In this document: positions 1 through 5,663 of the stretch, one piece after another
Numbering within the stretch: the stretch's first letter is position 1
How the letters are laid out: each line of letters begins with the position of its first letter
Assembly (NCBI GenBank): GCA_023954795.1
Contig: JAGSHA010000099.1
Location: forward strand, 1-9,433
Reading direction: 5' to 3'
Length of the DNA stretch: 9,433 bases
Source: Oceanospirillaceae bacterium
Lineage (GTDB): Bacteria; Pseudomonadota; Gammaproteobacteria; Pseudomonadales; Balneatricaceae
Notes under the pieces: model-generated
The model's database searches: none
The model's input: the letters and a program-made list of their open reading frames with translations, nothing else
What the model was told of the DNA's origin: nothing
Translations under genes and position numbers: made by a program

Positions 1-992
1 AATATCTCAGTCATAAACCAGTCAGCATACTCAGATTGAGTCAGTGTCGGCTCACGCCCCTGCTCCTTAATCAACGCAGCAAACTGGACCTCGAAAGTAG
101 CCCATAGAGTATTGATCGTCTCCAACAACCATTCCTGATAGGCATGACGCTGCTGCACATCCCCATCGAGAGCACTTTGGCCTGCATAATTCAGCAAAAG
201 ATTGCCAATAATCGAACCAATATCAAACGCGATTGGCCCACAAAACGCGAACTCAGGATCAATAACTTTTGTACCTGTCGCGTTAGCGAAAACCGATCCT
301 GAGTGCAGGTCCGCGTGCAACAACGCTTGAGGCTGACTAAGGAACTTGGCCTTCAGCTTCGCAACTTCGAATTTAAGTGTCGAGTCACTCCATAACGTTT
401 CTGCTTCTATACGGATGTGATCGTTGATGCTGTTTCGTTCGTGATCGCAGTAGGGATCAAGGAAGAAGAGGTCTTCCGTAATTTTGCAAAGATCAGGATT
501 CGTGAAACCGCTGACCTGATCTTTCTTCTCGTAAGCATCGAGATAGAAGTCAGAGGTATAGAAGGTCGTCTGGGCTATAAAGCGGCCCAAATGATTACCC
601 AACAACGGCAACTCCCGACGTTCAATCAGCAGGTGTCTCAGGTTTTCATGGGAACCAATATCCTCCATCACGATGGCACAGAGTTGTTGGTCAAAATGAT
701 AAACTTCGGGTGCCAGATCGGGACAGTACTTACCCGCAATTTGCAGCGCCTCCGCTTCAATGCGGATACGATCCTGCGACAGCGGCCAACCCTCGCCAAT
801 GATGCGTACATAAGGCAGGGCTTGCTTCACTATCACACTCAAACCGTGCTGATCGGAAATCCGGTATACAAAGTTGATGTTACCGTCACCAATTTCGCTA
901 ACCACCAGCGCCGCATCTGCCGCAAACAAATCTGTGTGCTGTGACACAAACCCAACTAACTCTTCATCCGTTTCGAACTTTTTGAAATTCAT
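1..992 (-). CDS. mtnK: S-methyl-5-thioribose kinase (partial, C-terminus cut by window edge)
   Basis: MtnK phosphorylates 5-methylthioribose at O1 with ATP in the cytoplasm, the committing step of the kinase branch of methionine salvage. I translated the strand by hand: 330 residues are open without frameshift, and the family runs to about 400, so roughly 70 C-terminal residues are missing. The N-terminal lobe has the glycine-rich stretch EIGDGNINFVY (residues 33-43) and VIVKQALPYVR (53-63) with the ATP-contacting lysine. The catalytic loop reads LLHADLHSGSVF (224-235), and VIDPEFAFCGP (243-253) carries the DxE motif that replaces DFG in MtnK. The ATG at 990-992 is preceded by AAGG with 7 bases of spacing. 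It diverges from mtnA, the next enzyme, and MtnA and MtnK act consecutively. Motif agreement makes other APH-fold kinases unlikely. Confidence 0.95.
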   Translation of the reverse strand, partial: MNFKKFETDEELVGFVSQHTDLFAADAALVVSEIGDGNINFVYRISDQHGLSVIVKQALPYVRIIGEGWPLSQDRIRIEAEALQIAGKYCPDLAPEVYHFDQQLCAIVMEDIGSHENLRHLLIERRELPLLGNHLGRFIAQTTFYTSDFYLDAYEKKDQVSGFTNPDLCKITEDLFFLDPYCDHERNSINDHIRIEAETLWSDSTLKFEVAKLKAKFLSQPQALLHADLHSGSVFANATGTKVIDPEFAFCGPIAFDIGSIIGNLLLNYAGQSALDGDVQQRHAYQEWLLETINTLWATFEVQFAALIKEQGREPTLTQSEYADWFMTEI

Positions 993-994
993 AG

Positions 995-1010
995 GGTTAC
1001 CTTAATAACC
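995..1010 (-). promoter_or_regulatory. Small hairpin presenting the mtnK ribosome binding site
   Basis: A perfect 5-bp inverted repeat, GGTTA (995-999) and TAACC (1006-1010), is separated by 6 bases. On the mtnK mRNA the loop carries AAGG, the likely Shine-Dalgarno, with the ATG two bases beyond the stem. The stem is short and AU-rich, so it may only expose the site in a loop. A regulatory role is inference. Confidence 0.3.
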
Positions 1011-1058
1011 TGATACCACTCAATCTGATGTCTCCTACCCTTCCCTGCCCACTCGCAG

Positions 1059-1093
1059 TTAAAACAGAGAGAGTTCCCCGTATAGGGAAGCTC
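1059..1093 (+). promoter_or_regulatory. Candidate mtnA promoter with an overlapping inverted repeat
   Basis: TTAAAA (1059-1064) and TATAGG (1081-1086) are 16 bases apart, each matching sigma-70 consensus at 4 of 6 positions. An imperfect palindrome at 1071-1093 spans the -10: GAG-TTCCC, a CGTATA centre, then GGGAA-G-CTC, with one unpaired G. Such a palindrome over a -10 is a plausible operator in this divergent mtnK/mtnA region. It could also be a chance hairpin. No clear mtnK promoter or SAM riboswitch was seen in 993-1138. Confidence 0.3.
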
Positions 1094-1138
1094 TGCTAAG
1101 GTACTGCGCACATTCTCACAAAGCGAAACAGTTTGCCA

Positions 1139-2164
1139 ATGAAAGACCTCCTCGCCACCAGCATCCGCTGTCTCGACAACCAACTTGAAGTCCTTGATCA
1201 ACACCAGCTACCCCATAGTGAGATCTGGCTTCCCTGTCGAACTGCTGACGATATGATCAACATGATTAAAAAACTTCAGATTCGAGGGGCGCCTTTGATC
1301 GGTATCGGCGCGAGCCTCTTGCTGGCGCGCTTGGCTGAAGATGGCATGAGTGAAGCCGATCTCCGTAAAGCAGCCACGCGATTGCGCGCGGCCCGCCCTA
1401 CTGCGGTCAACCTGATGAATAATCTGGACTCCATGTTAGCTGCACTTGATACAGGCGGCCCTGAAGCATTGCCCTGCACTGCAGCACAGCTGTTTGAAGA
1501 GGACGTTCGCTTGTGCCAGAAAATGTCAGCCAACGGGGCCGATCTGATTGCTGCTGGCAGCAACATTCTGACCCACTGCAACACAGGCAGTCTGGCGACC
1601 GCCGGTGCGGGCACCGCCATCGGAGTAATAGCAGCACTGCAGACCCAGGATAAACACCCCCATGTCTATGTCGACGAGACGCGTCCGCTGCTTCAAGGGG
1701 GACGCCTCACCGCGTGGGAAATGCAAAACCTGGGTGTTGATTACACGCTAATTTGCGACAACATGGCCGCCCTCCTGATGGCACAAGGCAAGGTAGACGT
1801 CATTTTAGTCGGCTCTGATCGTATTGCCGCCAATGGCGATTTCGCCAATAAAGTCGGAACCTATTCACTCGCCGTTAACGCACATTATCATCAGGTGCCG
1901 TTCTACGTTGTGGCGCCTTACACCACCGTCGATCCAGAATGCCCAAACGGTGCGGCCATCCCGATTGAGGAGCGCAGTGCAAAAGAGGTACAAGGCGTTA
2001 GCGGAAGTTTTGGCGAAGTTATCTGGAGCCCCGAAAGTGCCAGGGTATTTAACCCAGCGTTTGACGTCACCCCGGCCAAGCTGGTCACCGGCTGGATTTT
2101 AGATAACGGCGTACTTGATCAGGAACAAATCAATAACGGTGCCCTACTTCACCTGAATAGCTAA
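1139..2164 (+). CDS. mtnA: S-methyl-5-thioribose-1-phosphate isomerase
   Basis: MtnA isomerises 5-methylthioribose-1-phosphate to 5-methylthioribulose-1-phosphate, linking MtnK to MtnB. The protein is about 341 residues, normal for the family, and shows no break. Residue numbers here count from the ATG. Landmarks are the RGAPLIG turn (49-55), ARPTAVNLMNN (85-95), THCNTGSLATAG (145-156) with the catalytic cysteine C147, DETRPLLQGGRLTAWE (179-194) and VGSDRIAANGDFANKVGT (224-241) with the catalytic aspartate D227. This is the pattern of MtnA rather than of the related eIF2B subunits. The start is uncertain: an in-frame TTG two codons upstream (1133) is possible. Neither start has a strong Shine-Dalgarno; the nearest purine run is AAGCGA near 1121. 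The gene stands alone on the plus strand and ends before a bidirectional terminator facing mtnD. The phrase ARPTAVNLMNN and the overall sequence resemble the Klebsiella-type enzyme as I remember it. Confidence 0.95.
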   Translation: MKDLLATSIRCLDNQLEVLDQHQLPHSEIWLPCRTADDMINMIKKLQIRGAPLIGIGASLLLARLAEDGMSEADLRKAATRLRAARPTAVNLMNNLDSMLAALDTGGPEALPCTAAQLFEEDVRLCQKMSANGADLIAAGSNILTHCNTGSLATAGAGTAIGVIAALQTQDKHPHVYVDETRPLLQGGRLTAWEMQNLGVDYTLICDNMAALLMAQGKVDVILVGSDRIAANGDFANKVGTYSLAVNAHYHQVPFYVVAPYTTVDPECPNGAAIPIEERSAKEVQGVSGSFGEVIWSPESARVFNPAFDVTPAKLVTGWILDNGVLDQEQINNGALLHLNS

Positions 2165-2221
2165 GGCATCGCACATGCGCCAATTAGAATACACGTAAGA
2201 TAACGGTATAAAATCAGGAAC

Positions 2222-2263
2222 AAAAAAAAGCCTGACATTGCGATGATTGCTGTCAGGCTTTTT
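2222..2263. terminator. Bidirectional rho-independent terminator between mtnA and mtnD
   Basis: A perfect stem pairs AAAAAGCCTGACA (2225-2237) with TGTCAGGCTTTTT (2251-2263) around a 13-base loop. On the plus strand the hairpin ends in a T-tract for mtnA. On the minus strand the run of eight A at 2222-2229 becomes a T-tract for the mtnBCD transcript. It lies between the convergent stop codons of mtnA and mtnD. Confidence 0.9.
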
Positions 2264-2288
2264 AGATGCCAATTACGAACAGGCGAGA

Positions 2289-2834
2289 TCAGCCGTCAAA
2301 TTTTGGAAATCCATCGGCAATCGCATCACCGGTATAGTTTGCCACCCAACCATCCGGATTATTAAAGAAGCGGATAGCGGTAAAGTCAGGGTTTGGTCCC
2401 ATATCAAACCAGTGACGGGCATTGGCAGGCACTGAAATCAGATCATCTTTGCAGCAATGCACCTGATAAACCTGATCCTCGATATGCAGGTAGAACATAC
2501 CCTCACCCCTCACAAAGAAGCGGACCTCATCTTCACTATGGGTATGCTCACTCAGGAACTTCTGACGCAACTCATCTTTCATCGGATTATCAGCCGCCAG
2601 ACTGATGGTATCTACGGTGACATAACCTTCTGTCGCCTTCAGCTCATCAATCTGTAAGCTGTAGGCGGCCAAAATGGTATCAGCCGAAGTTTCAGCGGTA
2701 ATCACCTGTGTCGCTTCCCAGCGTTCAAAACGGATGCCTACGAAGGCCAGGGCTTCAGCAATATCCATATAATCTTCACTGTGCTTTAACACAGCCTGCG
2801 GATTGCCTTCCTGATATACGGTCAACGCGCTCAC
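2289..2834 (-). CDS. mtnD: Acireductone dioxygenase
   Basis: This cupin enzyme cleaves 1,2-dihydroxy-3-keto-5-methylthiopentene with O2. With Fe(II) it gives 2-keto-4-methylthiobutyrate and formate, the salvage product. With Ni(II) the Klebsiella enzyme gives the off-pathway products methylthiopropionate, CO and formate. The length of 181 residues is typical. Metal ligands in the first cupin motif HTHSEDEVRFF are H97, H99 and E103; the fourth, H141, is in ANARHWFDMG. These sit within one residue of the Klebsiella ligands. I chose the GTG at 2832-2834, giving MSALTVYQ. AAGGAG (2841-2846) lies 6 bases upstream of it, whereas the TTG at 2838-2840 would abut the Shine-Dalgarno. It is last in the mtnBCD operon, 11 bases after mtnC, and ends before a shared terminator. 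Confidence 0.95.
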   Translation of the reverse strand: MSALTVYQEGNPQAVLKHSEDYMDIAEALAFVGIRFERWEATQVITAETSADTILAAYSLQIDELKATEGYVTVDTISLAADNPMKDELRQKFLSEHTHSEDEVRFFVRGEGMFYLHIEDQVYQVHCCKDDLISVPANARHWFDMGPNPDFTAIRFFNNPDGWVANYTGDAIADGFPKFDG

Positions 2835-2845
2835 GTCCAACTCCT

Positions 2846-3523
2846 TTATAATTCGATCTCATCAAAACTGGTGACCATTGTATGCGAACACGTCTCCGGC
2901 TCTTCATCACGTGCCAGTAATACCGTCTGCATACCCGCAGCCCGAGCCGCATCCAGCTCTTCGCTCACATCAGACAGAAACAACACCTCTGCTGCATCGC
3001 GCCCCATAACACCAGCAATCGCTTCATACGATGCCTGCTCGCGCTTATGACCCGTTGTCGTATCAAAATAACCGCTGAACAGGTCCGTAATGTCACCCGC
3101 ATCGCTATAACCAAACAACAGTTTTTGTGCTTTTACGGATCCTGACGAAAACACATAAAGCTGCAACCCCTGCTCATGCCAGCTCTGCAAATAGGTCATC
3201 GCATCATGATAAAGATGACCGGTAAAGTCACCTTGCTGATAGCCCTCAACCCAGATCAAGCCCTGCAGCGCTTTTAGTGCAGTGACTTTCTTATCCTGTT
3301 CGATCCAATTCAAAAAGGCACTGATCAGTGTCTCCAGATCAGCCTCCGGTTCTGACAGCTCGCTACGCGCATCTGCCAGAATCGCTTGAACTGCACCATC
3401 TTCCGCATGCTCTCGCACATAGTCTGGCAAGTATTTCACCGCATAGGGAAACAGGGTTTTATGGACAAAATTGATATCCGTTGTCGTGCCTTCGATATCA
3501 GTCAGGATCGCTTTGATGCTCAT
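2846..3523 (-). CDS. mtnC: Acireductone synthase (enolase-phosphatase E1)
   Basis: MtnC is a bifunctional HAD-family enzyme. It enolises 2,3-diketo-5-methylthiopentyl-1-phosphate and then removes the phosphate to give acireductone, the substrate of MtnD. The 225 residues cover the whole family length. HAD motif I is ILTDIEGTTTD (6-16), with nucleophile D9 and E11 in the DxEGTT form specific to E1. Motif II is FSSGSVKAQ (125-133), the motif III lysine is K160 in TTGHKREQ, and motif IV is FLSDVSEELDAA (182-193) with D185. The cap domain fills the region from about residue 17 to 110. Translation starts at the ATG directly after the mtnB stop (TAA-ATG), with GGGAG inside the mtnB 3' end as ribosome binding site. 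The abutting genes imply translational coupling in one operon. Confidence 0.96.
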   Translation of the reverse strand: MSIKAILTDIEGTTTDINFVHKTLFPYAVKYLPDYVREHAEDGAVQAILADARSELSEPEADLETLISAFLNWIEQDKKVTALKALQGLIWVEGYQQGDFTGHLYHDAMTYLQSWHEQGLQLYVFSSGSVKAQKLLFGYSDAGDITDLFSGYFDTTTGHKREQASYEAIAGVMGRDAAEVLFLSDVSEELDAARAAGMQTVLLARDEEPETCSHTMVTSFDEIEL

Positions 3524-4132
3524 TTAACGTGCTCCCATCCGGCGCATTTCCAATGCACAGGCGAATAAAAACTCTAAACCTTCCAGGTGGCGCCGGGCCT
3601 CCTGCATATCTTTACCCCAGGCATATAAGCCGTGGCCACTCACCAAAAAACCCCAGCGTAGTGGTTCGTCCACCCAACGCCCCGCCAACAGCCCGGCCAA
3701 ACCCTGCATATCCTGTGTGTTATCAAATACAGCTAAACGAATGGTTTCGTCATGAGTTGTATTACCCGCTAGAGATTTCTGCATCTCATATCCACTCAAC
3801 TCAAGCCAGTCGCGAGTTTCAAGACGTGACAATACCGTTGATGCAACCGAGTGCGTATGCAGGACAGCCCCAATTTGAGGGGAGAGCGAATATAAACGGG
3901 TATGAAGCAGGGTTTCAGCAGATGGCTTACGGTCAGATACATCAGCTTTAGGCTGACCTGACAGATCGACCTCCAACATATCCTGTTCCGATAGATGGCC
4001 CTTGTGACAACCCGAGGCCGTGACCAGAGCCGTTTCTGAATCGAGCCGAATAGAGAAGTTGCCGCCGGTCGCCGGACACCAGCCTTGCTGATCGATCCAG
4101 CGACCCGCGTCGATAATCTGTTGTGCGTACAC
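3524..4132 (-). CDS. mtnB: Methylthioribulose-1-phosphate dehydratase
   Basis: MtnB is a zinc-dependent class II aldolase-fold enzyme. It dehydrates 5-methylthioribulose-1-phosphate to the 2,3-diketo phosphate used by MtnC. The 202 residues match the family. GWCPATGGNFSIR (17-29) is the conserved N-terminal substrate loop, SAETLLHTRLY (71-81) carries the catalytic glutamate E73, HTHSVAST (92-99) gives zinc ligands H92 and H94, and SGHGLYAWG (165-173) gives the third ligand H167. The start is GTG: an in-frame TAG lies two codons upstream, so nothing longer is possible. The ribosome binding site is weak, the closest candidate being AAGG about 13 bases away. It leads mtnB-mtnC-mtnD. A 90-base gap separates it from the peptidase gene upstream. 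I see no hairpin terminator there, so read-through cannot be excluded, and no clear promoter either. Confidence 0.95.
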   Translation of the reverse strand: MYAQQIIDAGRWIDQQGWCPATGGNFSIRLDSETALVTASGCHKGHLSEQDMLEVDLSGQPKADVSDRKPSAETLLHTRLYSLSPQIGAVLHTHSVASTVLSRLETRDWLELSGYEMQKSLAGNTTHDETIRLAVFDNTQDMQGLAGLLAGRWVDEPLRWGFLVSGHGLYAWGKDMQEARRHLEGLEFLFACALEMRRMGAR

Positions 4133-4222
4133 TTTTAATCTATCGCCTTGCAGCTAATCAAAGCCGCTAGTGTACTGCAAATCACGTATTCAGACAGACT
4201 CCTTTTTACGTGGCGAACCTGA

Positions 4223-4621
4223 TCAATGGGGAAGGTAAATCTCGAAATGCGGATACTTGCTCAACTCGGGATCGCCTTGCTCACCAGACCAGTGTAATCG
4301 ATGGGTGACAACACCCTCATCATACAACCGATCAGCTAAACCTCGCACATAACCTCCAAACCAATACCAGCGCCGCATATCATCTTCATCAATATCAACC
4401 GGCATGACGTCCACAGCCATACTGGGTTTGTCATTATGATGACTTTCCGGCCAGTGAAACCCTGAGCGTCCCTCTTCATAGGCTTGCTCTTGCTCATCAT
4501 GCGAGCGGTATCCACAGCTAATTTCACAATCCACCGTACGTTCAACGGCAGCAAAAATAGACTGTAGATCATGATGGCAAGTTTTAAGTTGTTGCTGACT
4601 CTGTTTGCTAAAACTGGGCAT
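4223..4621 (-). CDS. M15-family metallopeptidase, endolysin-like (D-Ala-D-Ala / L-Ala-D-Glu peptidase fold)
   Basis: The 132-residue protein has the core of the M15 zinc peptidases, which cleave peptide bonds in peptidoglycan stems. The order is CGYRSHDEQEQAYEEGRS (36-53), then SHHNDKPSMAVDVMP (60-74), then YPHFEIY (123-129). The middle motif matches the HNxxPSxAxD form common in phage lysins; likely zinc ligands are H62, D71 and H125, with E127 near the active site. No signal peptide, membrane segment or cell-wall-binding domain is visible, so as encoded it would stay in the cytoplasm unless released by another route. The ATG has a good site, GAGGG, about 7 bases upstream. It lies between the slyD terminator and mtnB on the same strand. 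The catalytic motifs are intact, so I call it a gene and not a remnant. Substrate and role are unknown. Confidence 0.8.
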   Translation of the reverse strand: MPSFSKQSQQQLKTCHHDLQSIFAAVERTVDCEISCGYRSHDEQEQAYEEGRSGFHWPESHHNDKPSMAVDVMPVDIDEDDMRRWYWFGGYVRGLADRLYDEGVVTHRLHWSGEQGDPELSKYPHFEIYLPH

Positions 4622-4684
4622 AACCAGACCCTCTCTGATGACGGGTTTGACAGGGGTTCCAGTAGAAAAGATAGCTTAGAACGC

Positions 4685-4730
4685 AAAAACCCGGTGCGAG
4701 AGAACTTTCAAATTGTTCCCTCACACCGGG
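4685..4730 (-). terminator. Rho-independent terminator of the VF530-slyD operon
   Basis: A long interrupted stem pairs CCCGGTG (4690-4696) with CACCGGG (4724-4730), GAG (4698-4700) with CTC (4720-4722) and GAAC (4702-4705) with GTTC (4715-4718). Reading the minus strand, CACCGGG is followed by TTTTT (4689-4685). It lies 40 bases past the slyD stop. The plus-strand side has only CTTTAG, so it works mainly leftwards. Confidence 0.85.
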
Positions 4731-4769
4731 CTTTAGTTGCAGCAGATTCATCCGCCGCCCAAATTGACC

Positions 4770-5252
4770 TTAGTGCTGGTGCCCACCGACGCCATGCGCA
4801 TGACCATGATCCAGCTCTTCCTGTGTAGCGGCACGCACTTCTGTCACTTCGATATCAAACTGTAAGTGCTTGCCTGCCAACGGATGGTTGGTATCCAGAT
4901 CAACATTTTTCAGACCCACTTTAACCACGGTTGCATCACGCGGCCCCTGCTCGGTATTCACCTTTACAGACTGCCCCGGTTTCAGGCGACCTTTAGTAAG
5001 CAGATGCTTCGTCGGCACACGCTGGGTATTTCCTTCCTGGCGTTCGCCGTAGCCATCAACAGGCGCCAGCGCCACACTTAGTTTGTCACCCACCTGCTTG
5101 TCGGTCAGTGCCTCTTCAATCTTCGGAAAGATATTCTGATGTCCATGTAAAAACGCCATCGGCTCAACATCATAGGAGGATTCGATCTGTTCACCGTCCA
5201 CTTCAGACAGCACATAGTGAAATGTCACAACAGTATCTTTAGTAATTTGCAT
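4770..5252 (-). CDS. slyD: FKBP-type peptidyl-prolyl isomerase, SlyD family
   Basis: This cytoplasmic chaperone-isomerase is a 160-residue SlyD-like FKBP. It catalyses cis-trans isomerisation of prolyl bonds and binds unfolded chains through an insert-in-flap domain. The FKBP core starts at VVTFHYVLSEVDG (8-20) and includes MAFLHGHQNIFPKIEEAL (32-49) and VDGYGER (65-71). The flap insert covers about residues 72-128 and ends with the SlyD signature DTNHPLAGKHLQFDIEV (120-136). The C-terminus has five histidines (H149, H151, H153, H158, H160), like but much shorter than the metal-binding tail of E. coli SlyD, and it has no cysteines. The ATG has a GAGAGA-type site. It follows the VF530 gene by 9 bases and has its own downstream terminator, so the two form an operon. 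Nickel binding by the short tail is inference. Confidence 0.93.
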   Translation of the reverse strand: MQITKDTVVTFHYVLSEVDGEQIESSYDVEPMAFLHGHQNIFPKIEEALTDKQVGDKLSVALAPVDGYGERQEGNTQRVPTKHLLTKGRLKPGQSVKVNTEQGPRDATVVKVGLKNVDLDTNHPLAGKHLQFDIEVTEVRAATQEELDHGHAHGVGGHQH

Positions 5253-5261
5253 CGTTCTCTC

Positions 5262-5498
5262 TCAGTTACGTCCCCAGGGAGTACTCTGGGTTTTAATATA
5301 CAGATCTTCCACCTTTGTCCGTGCCCAAGGCGTTTTACGTAAAAACTTCAGGCTCGACTTCACACTGGGATCTTTCTTGAAGCAGCGAATATCGATCAAC
5401 TGCCCCAATCTTTCCCAACCGTAGTGTTCTTCAAGCTCCGTCACGATACGTTCCAACGTAATACCGTGGAGCGGATTATTTTTCTGCTGCTGAGTCAT
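5262..5498 (-). CDS. VF530-family (DUF2132) DNA-binding-like small protein
   Basis: The 78-residue protein matches the VF530/DUF2132 family, a compact helical protein first known from a Vibrio fischeri structure and annotated as putative DNA-binding. Family hallmarks are visible in order: NNPLHGITLERIV (7-19), EEHYGWERL (23-31), IDIRCFKKDPSVKSSLKFL (35-53) and RKTPWARTKVEDLYI (54-68). Nothing known gives it a firm cellular role. It is the first gene of a two-gene unit with slyD. The ATG at 5496-5498 has no obvious Shine-Dalgarno, TGGTTGTTTA lying just upstream, so translation may be weak or depend on leader structure. The promoter region upstream carries a perfect TATAAT and several GGCAC/GTGCC half-sites. 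The family call is firm; DNA binding rests only on family annotation. Confidence 0.9.
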   Translation of the reverse strand: MTQQQKNNPLHGITLERIVTELEEHYGWERLGQLIDIRCFKKDPSVKSSLKFLRKTPWARTKVEDLYIKTQSTPWGRN

Positions 5499-5514
5499 TA
5501 AACAACCATTTGAC

Positions 5515-5547
5515 GGGCACCGCAGGTGCCAGATGAAAGAATGGCAC
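5515..5547. repeat. Cluster of three GGCAC/GTGCC half-sites forming two overlapping inverted repeats
   Basis: GGCACC (5516-5521) and GGTGCC (5525-5530) form a perfect 6-bp palindrome with a 3-base centre. GTGCCA (5526-5531) and TGGCAC (5542-5547) form a second perfect 6-bp inverted repeat spaced by 10 bases. The middle half-site is shared. The cluster lies just downstream of the VF530 -10 and covers the expected start site. It could be an operator. In the leader RNA only the first hairpin would be complete. It does not resemble MetJ, LexA or CRP sites. Confidence 0.45.
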
Positions 5548-5549
5548 TC

Positions 5550-5555
5550 ATTATA
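5550..5555 (-). promoter_or_regulatory. Sigma-70 -10 element (TATAAT) for VF530-slyD
   Basis: The minus strand reads a perfect TATAAT here, 51 bases upstream of the VF530 start codon. This predicts transcription starting near 5543 and a leader of about 45 bases. No good -35 is found 16-18 bases upstream (AAGCCT-like), so the promoter may need an activator or may be weak. The call rests on the exact -10, its position, and the operon having no other evident promoter. Confidence 0.5.
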
Positions 5556-5634
5556 CGTCAGCTTGCGCGAAGAGGCTTGCTTGACGAACAGTCGATCTTC
5601 ATCAACGTTTAAGATATGGAATGATCAATTCTTA

Positions 5635-5659
5635 ACCTCCCTATGAGGTATTGAGGTGG
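5635..5659 (+). promoter_or_regulatory. Acetoacetyl-CoA synthetase ribosome binding site with possible masking hairpin
   Basis: The Shine-Dalgarno GAGGTGG (5653-5659) lies 4 bases before the ATG. Upstream, ACCTC (5635-5639) is an anti-Shine-Dalgarno-like stretch. It can pair with GAGGT at 5645-5649 (5-base loop) or with the second GAGGT inside the true site at 5653-5657. Pairing with the second copy would hide the ribosome binding site and pairing with the first would leave it open. The site itself is firm; switching is inference. Confidence 0.5.
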
Positions 5660-5663
5660 TCCT

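Noticed and set aside
417..944. 175-codon plus-strand open frame
   Set aside because: It lies wholly opposite mtnK, whose translation is continuous and carries all kinase motifs. The plus-strand product shows no recognisable motif.
993..1138. SAM riboswitch or T-box in the mtn divergent region
   Set aside because: The region is only 146 bases, shows no multi-stem junction or conserved riboswitch core, and its hairpins are short and palindromic.
4133..4189. Short GTG-initiated frame ending just before mtnB (leader peptide)
   Set aside because: The only Shine-Dalgarno-like AAGGAG is about 13 bases from the GTG, and the 16-residue product shows no run of regulatory codons such as methionine or cysteine.
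4186..4200. AGACAGACT stretch upstream of mtnB as possible MetJ boxes
   Set aside because: It does not form tandem 8-mers close to AGACGTCT. The AGACATCA upstream of mtnK likewise has no second matching box.
5542..5556. TGGCAC as a sigma-54 -24 element for acetoacetyl-CoA synthetase
   Set aside because: After the 5-base spacer the sequence is ATACG rather than TTGCW, so the -12 element is missing.
5581..5615. TTGACG (5581-5586) with TAAGAT (5610-5615) as the acetoacetyl-CoA synthetase promoter
   Set aside because: The spacing is 23 bases, too long for sigma-70. No better -10 is found at 16-18 bases.
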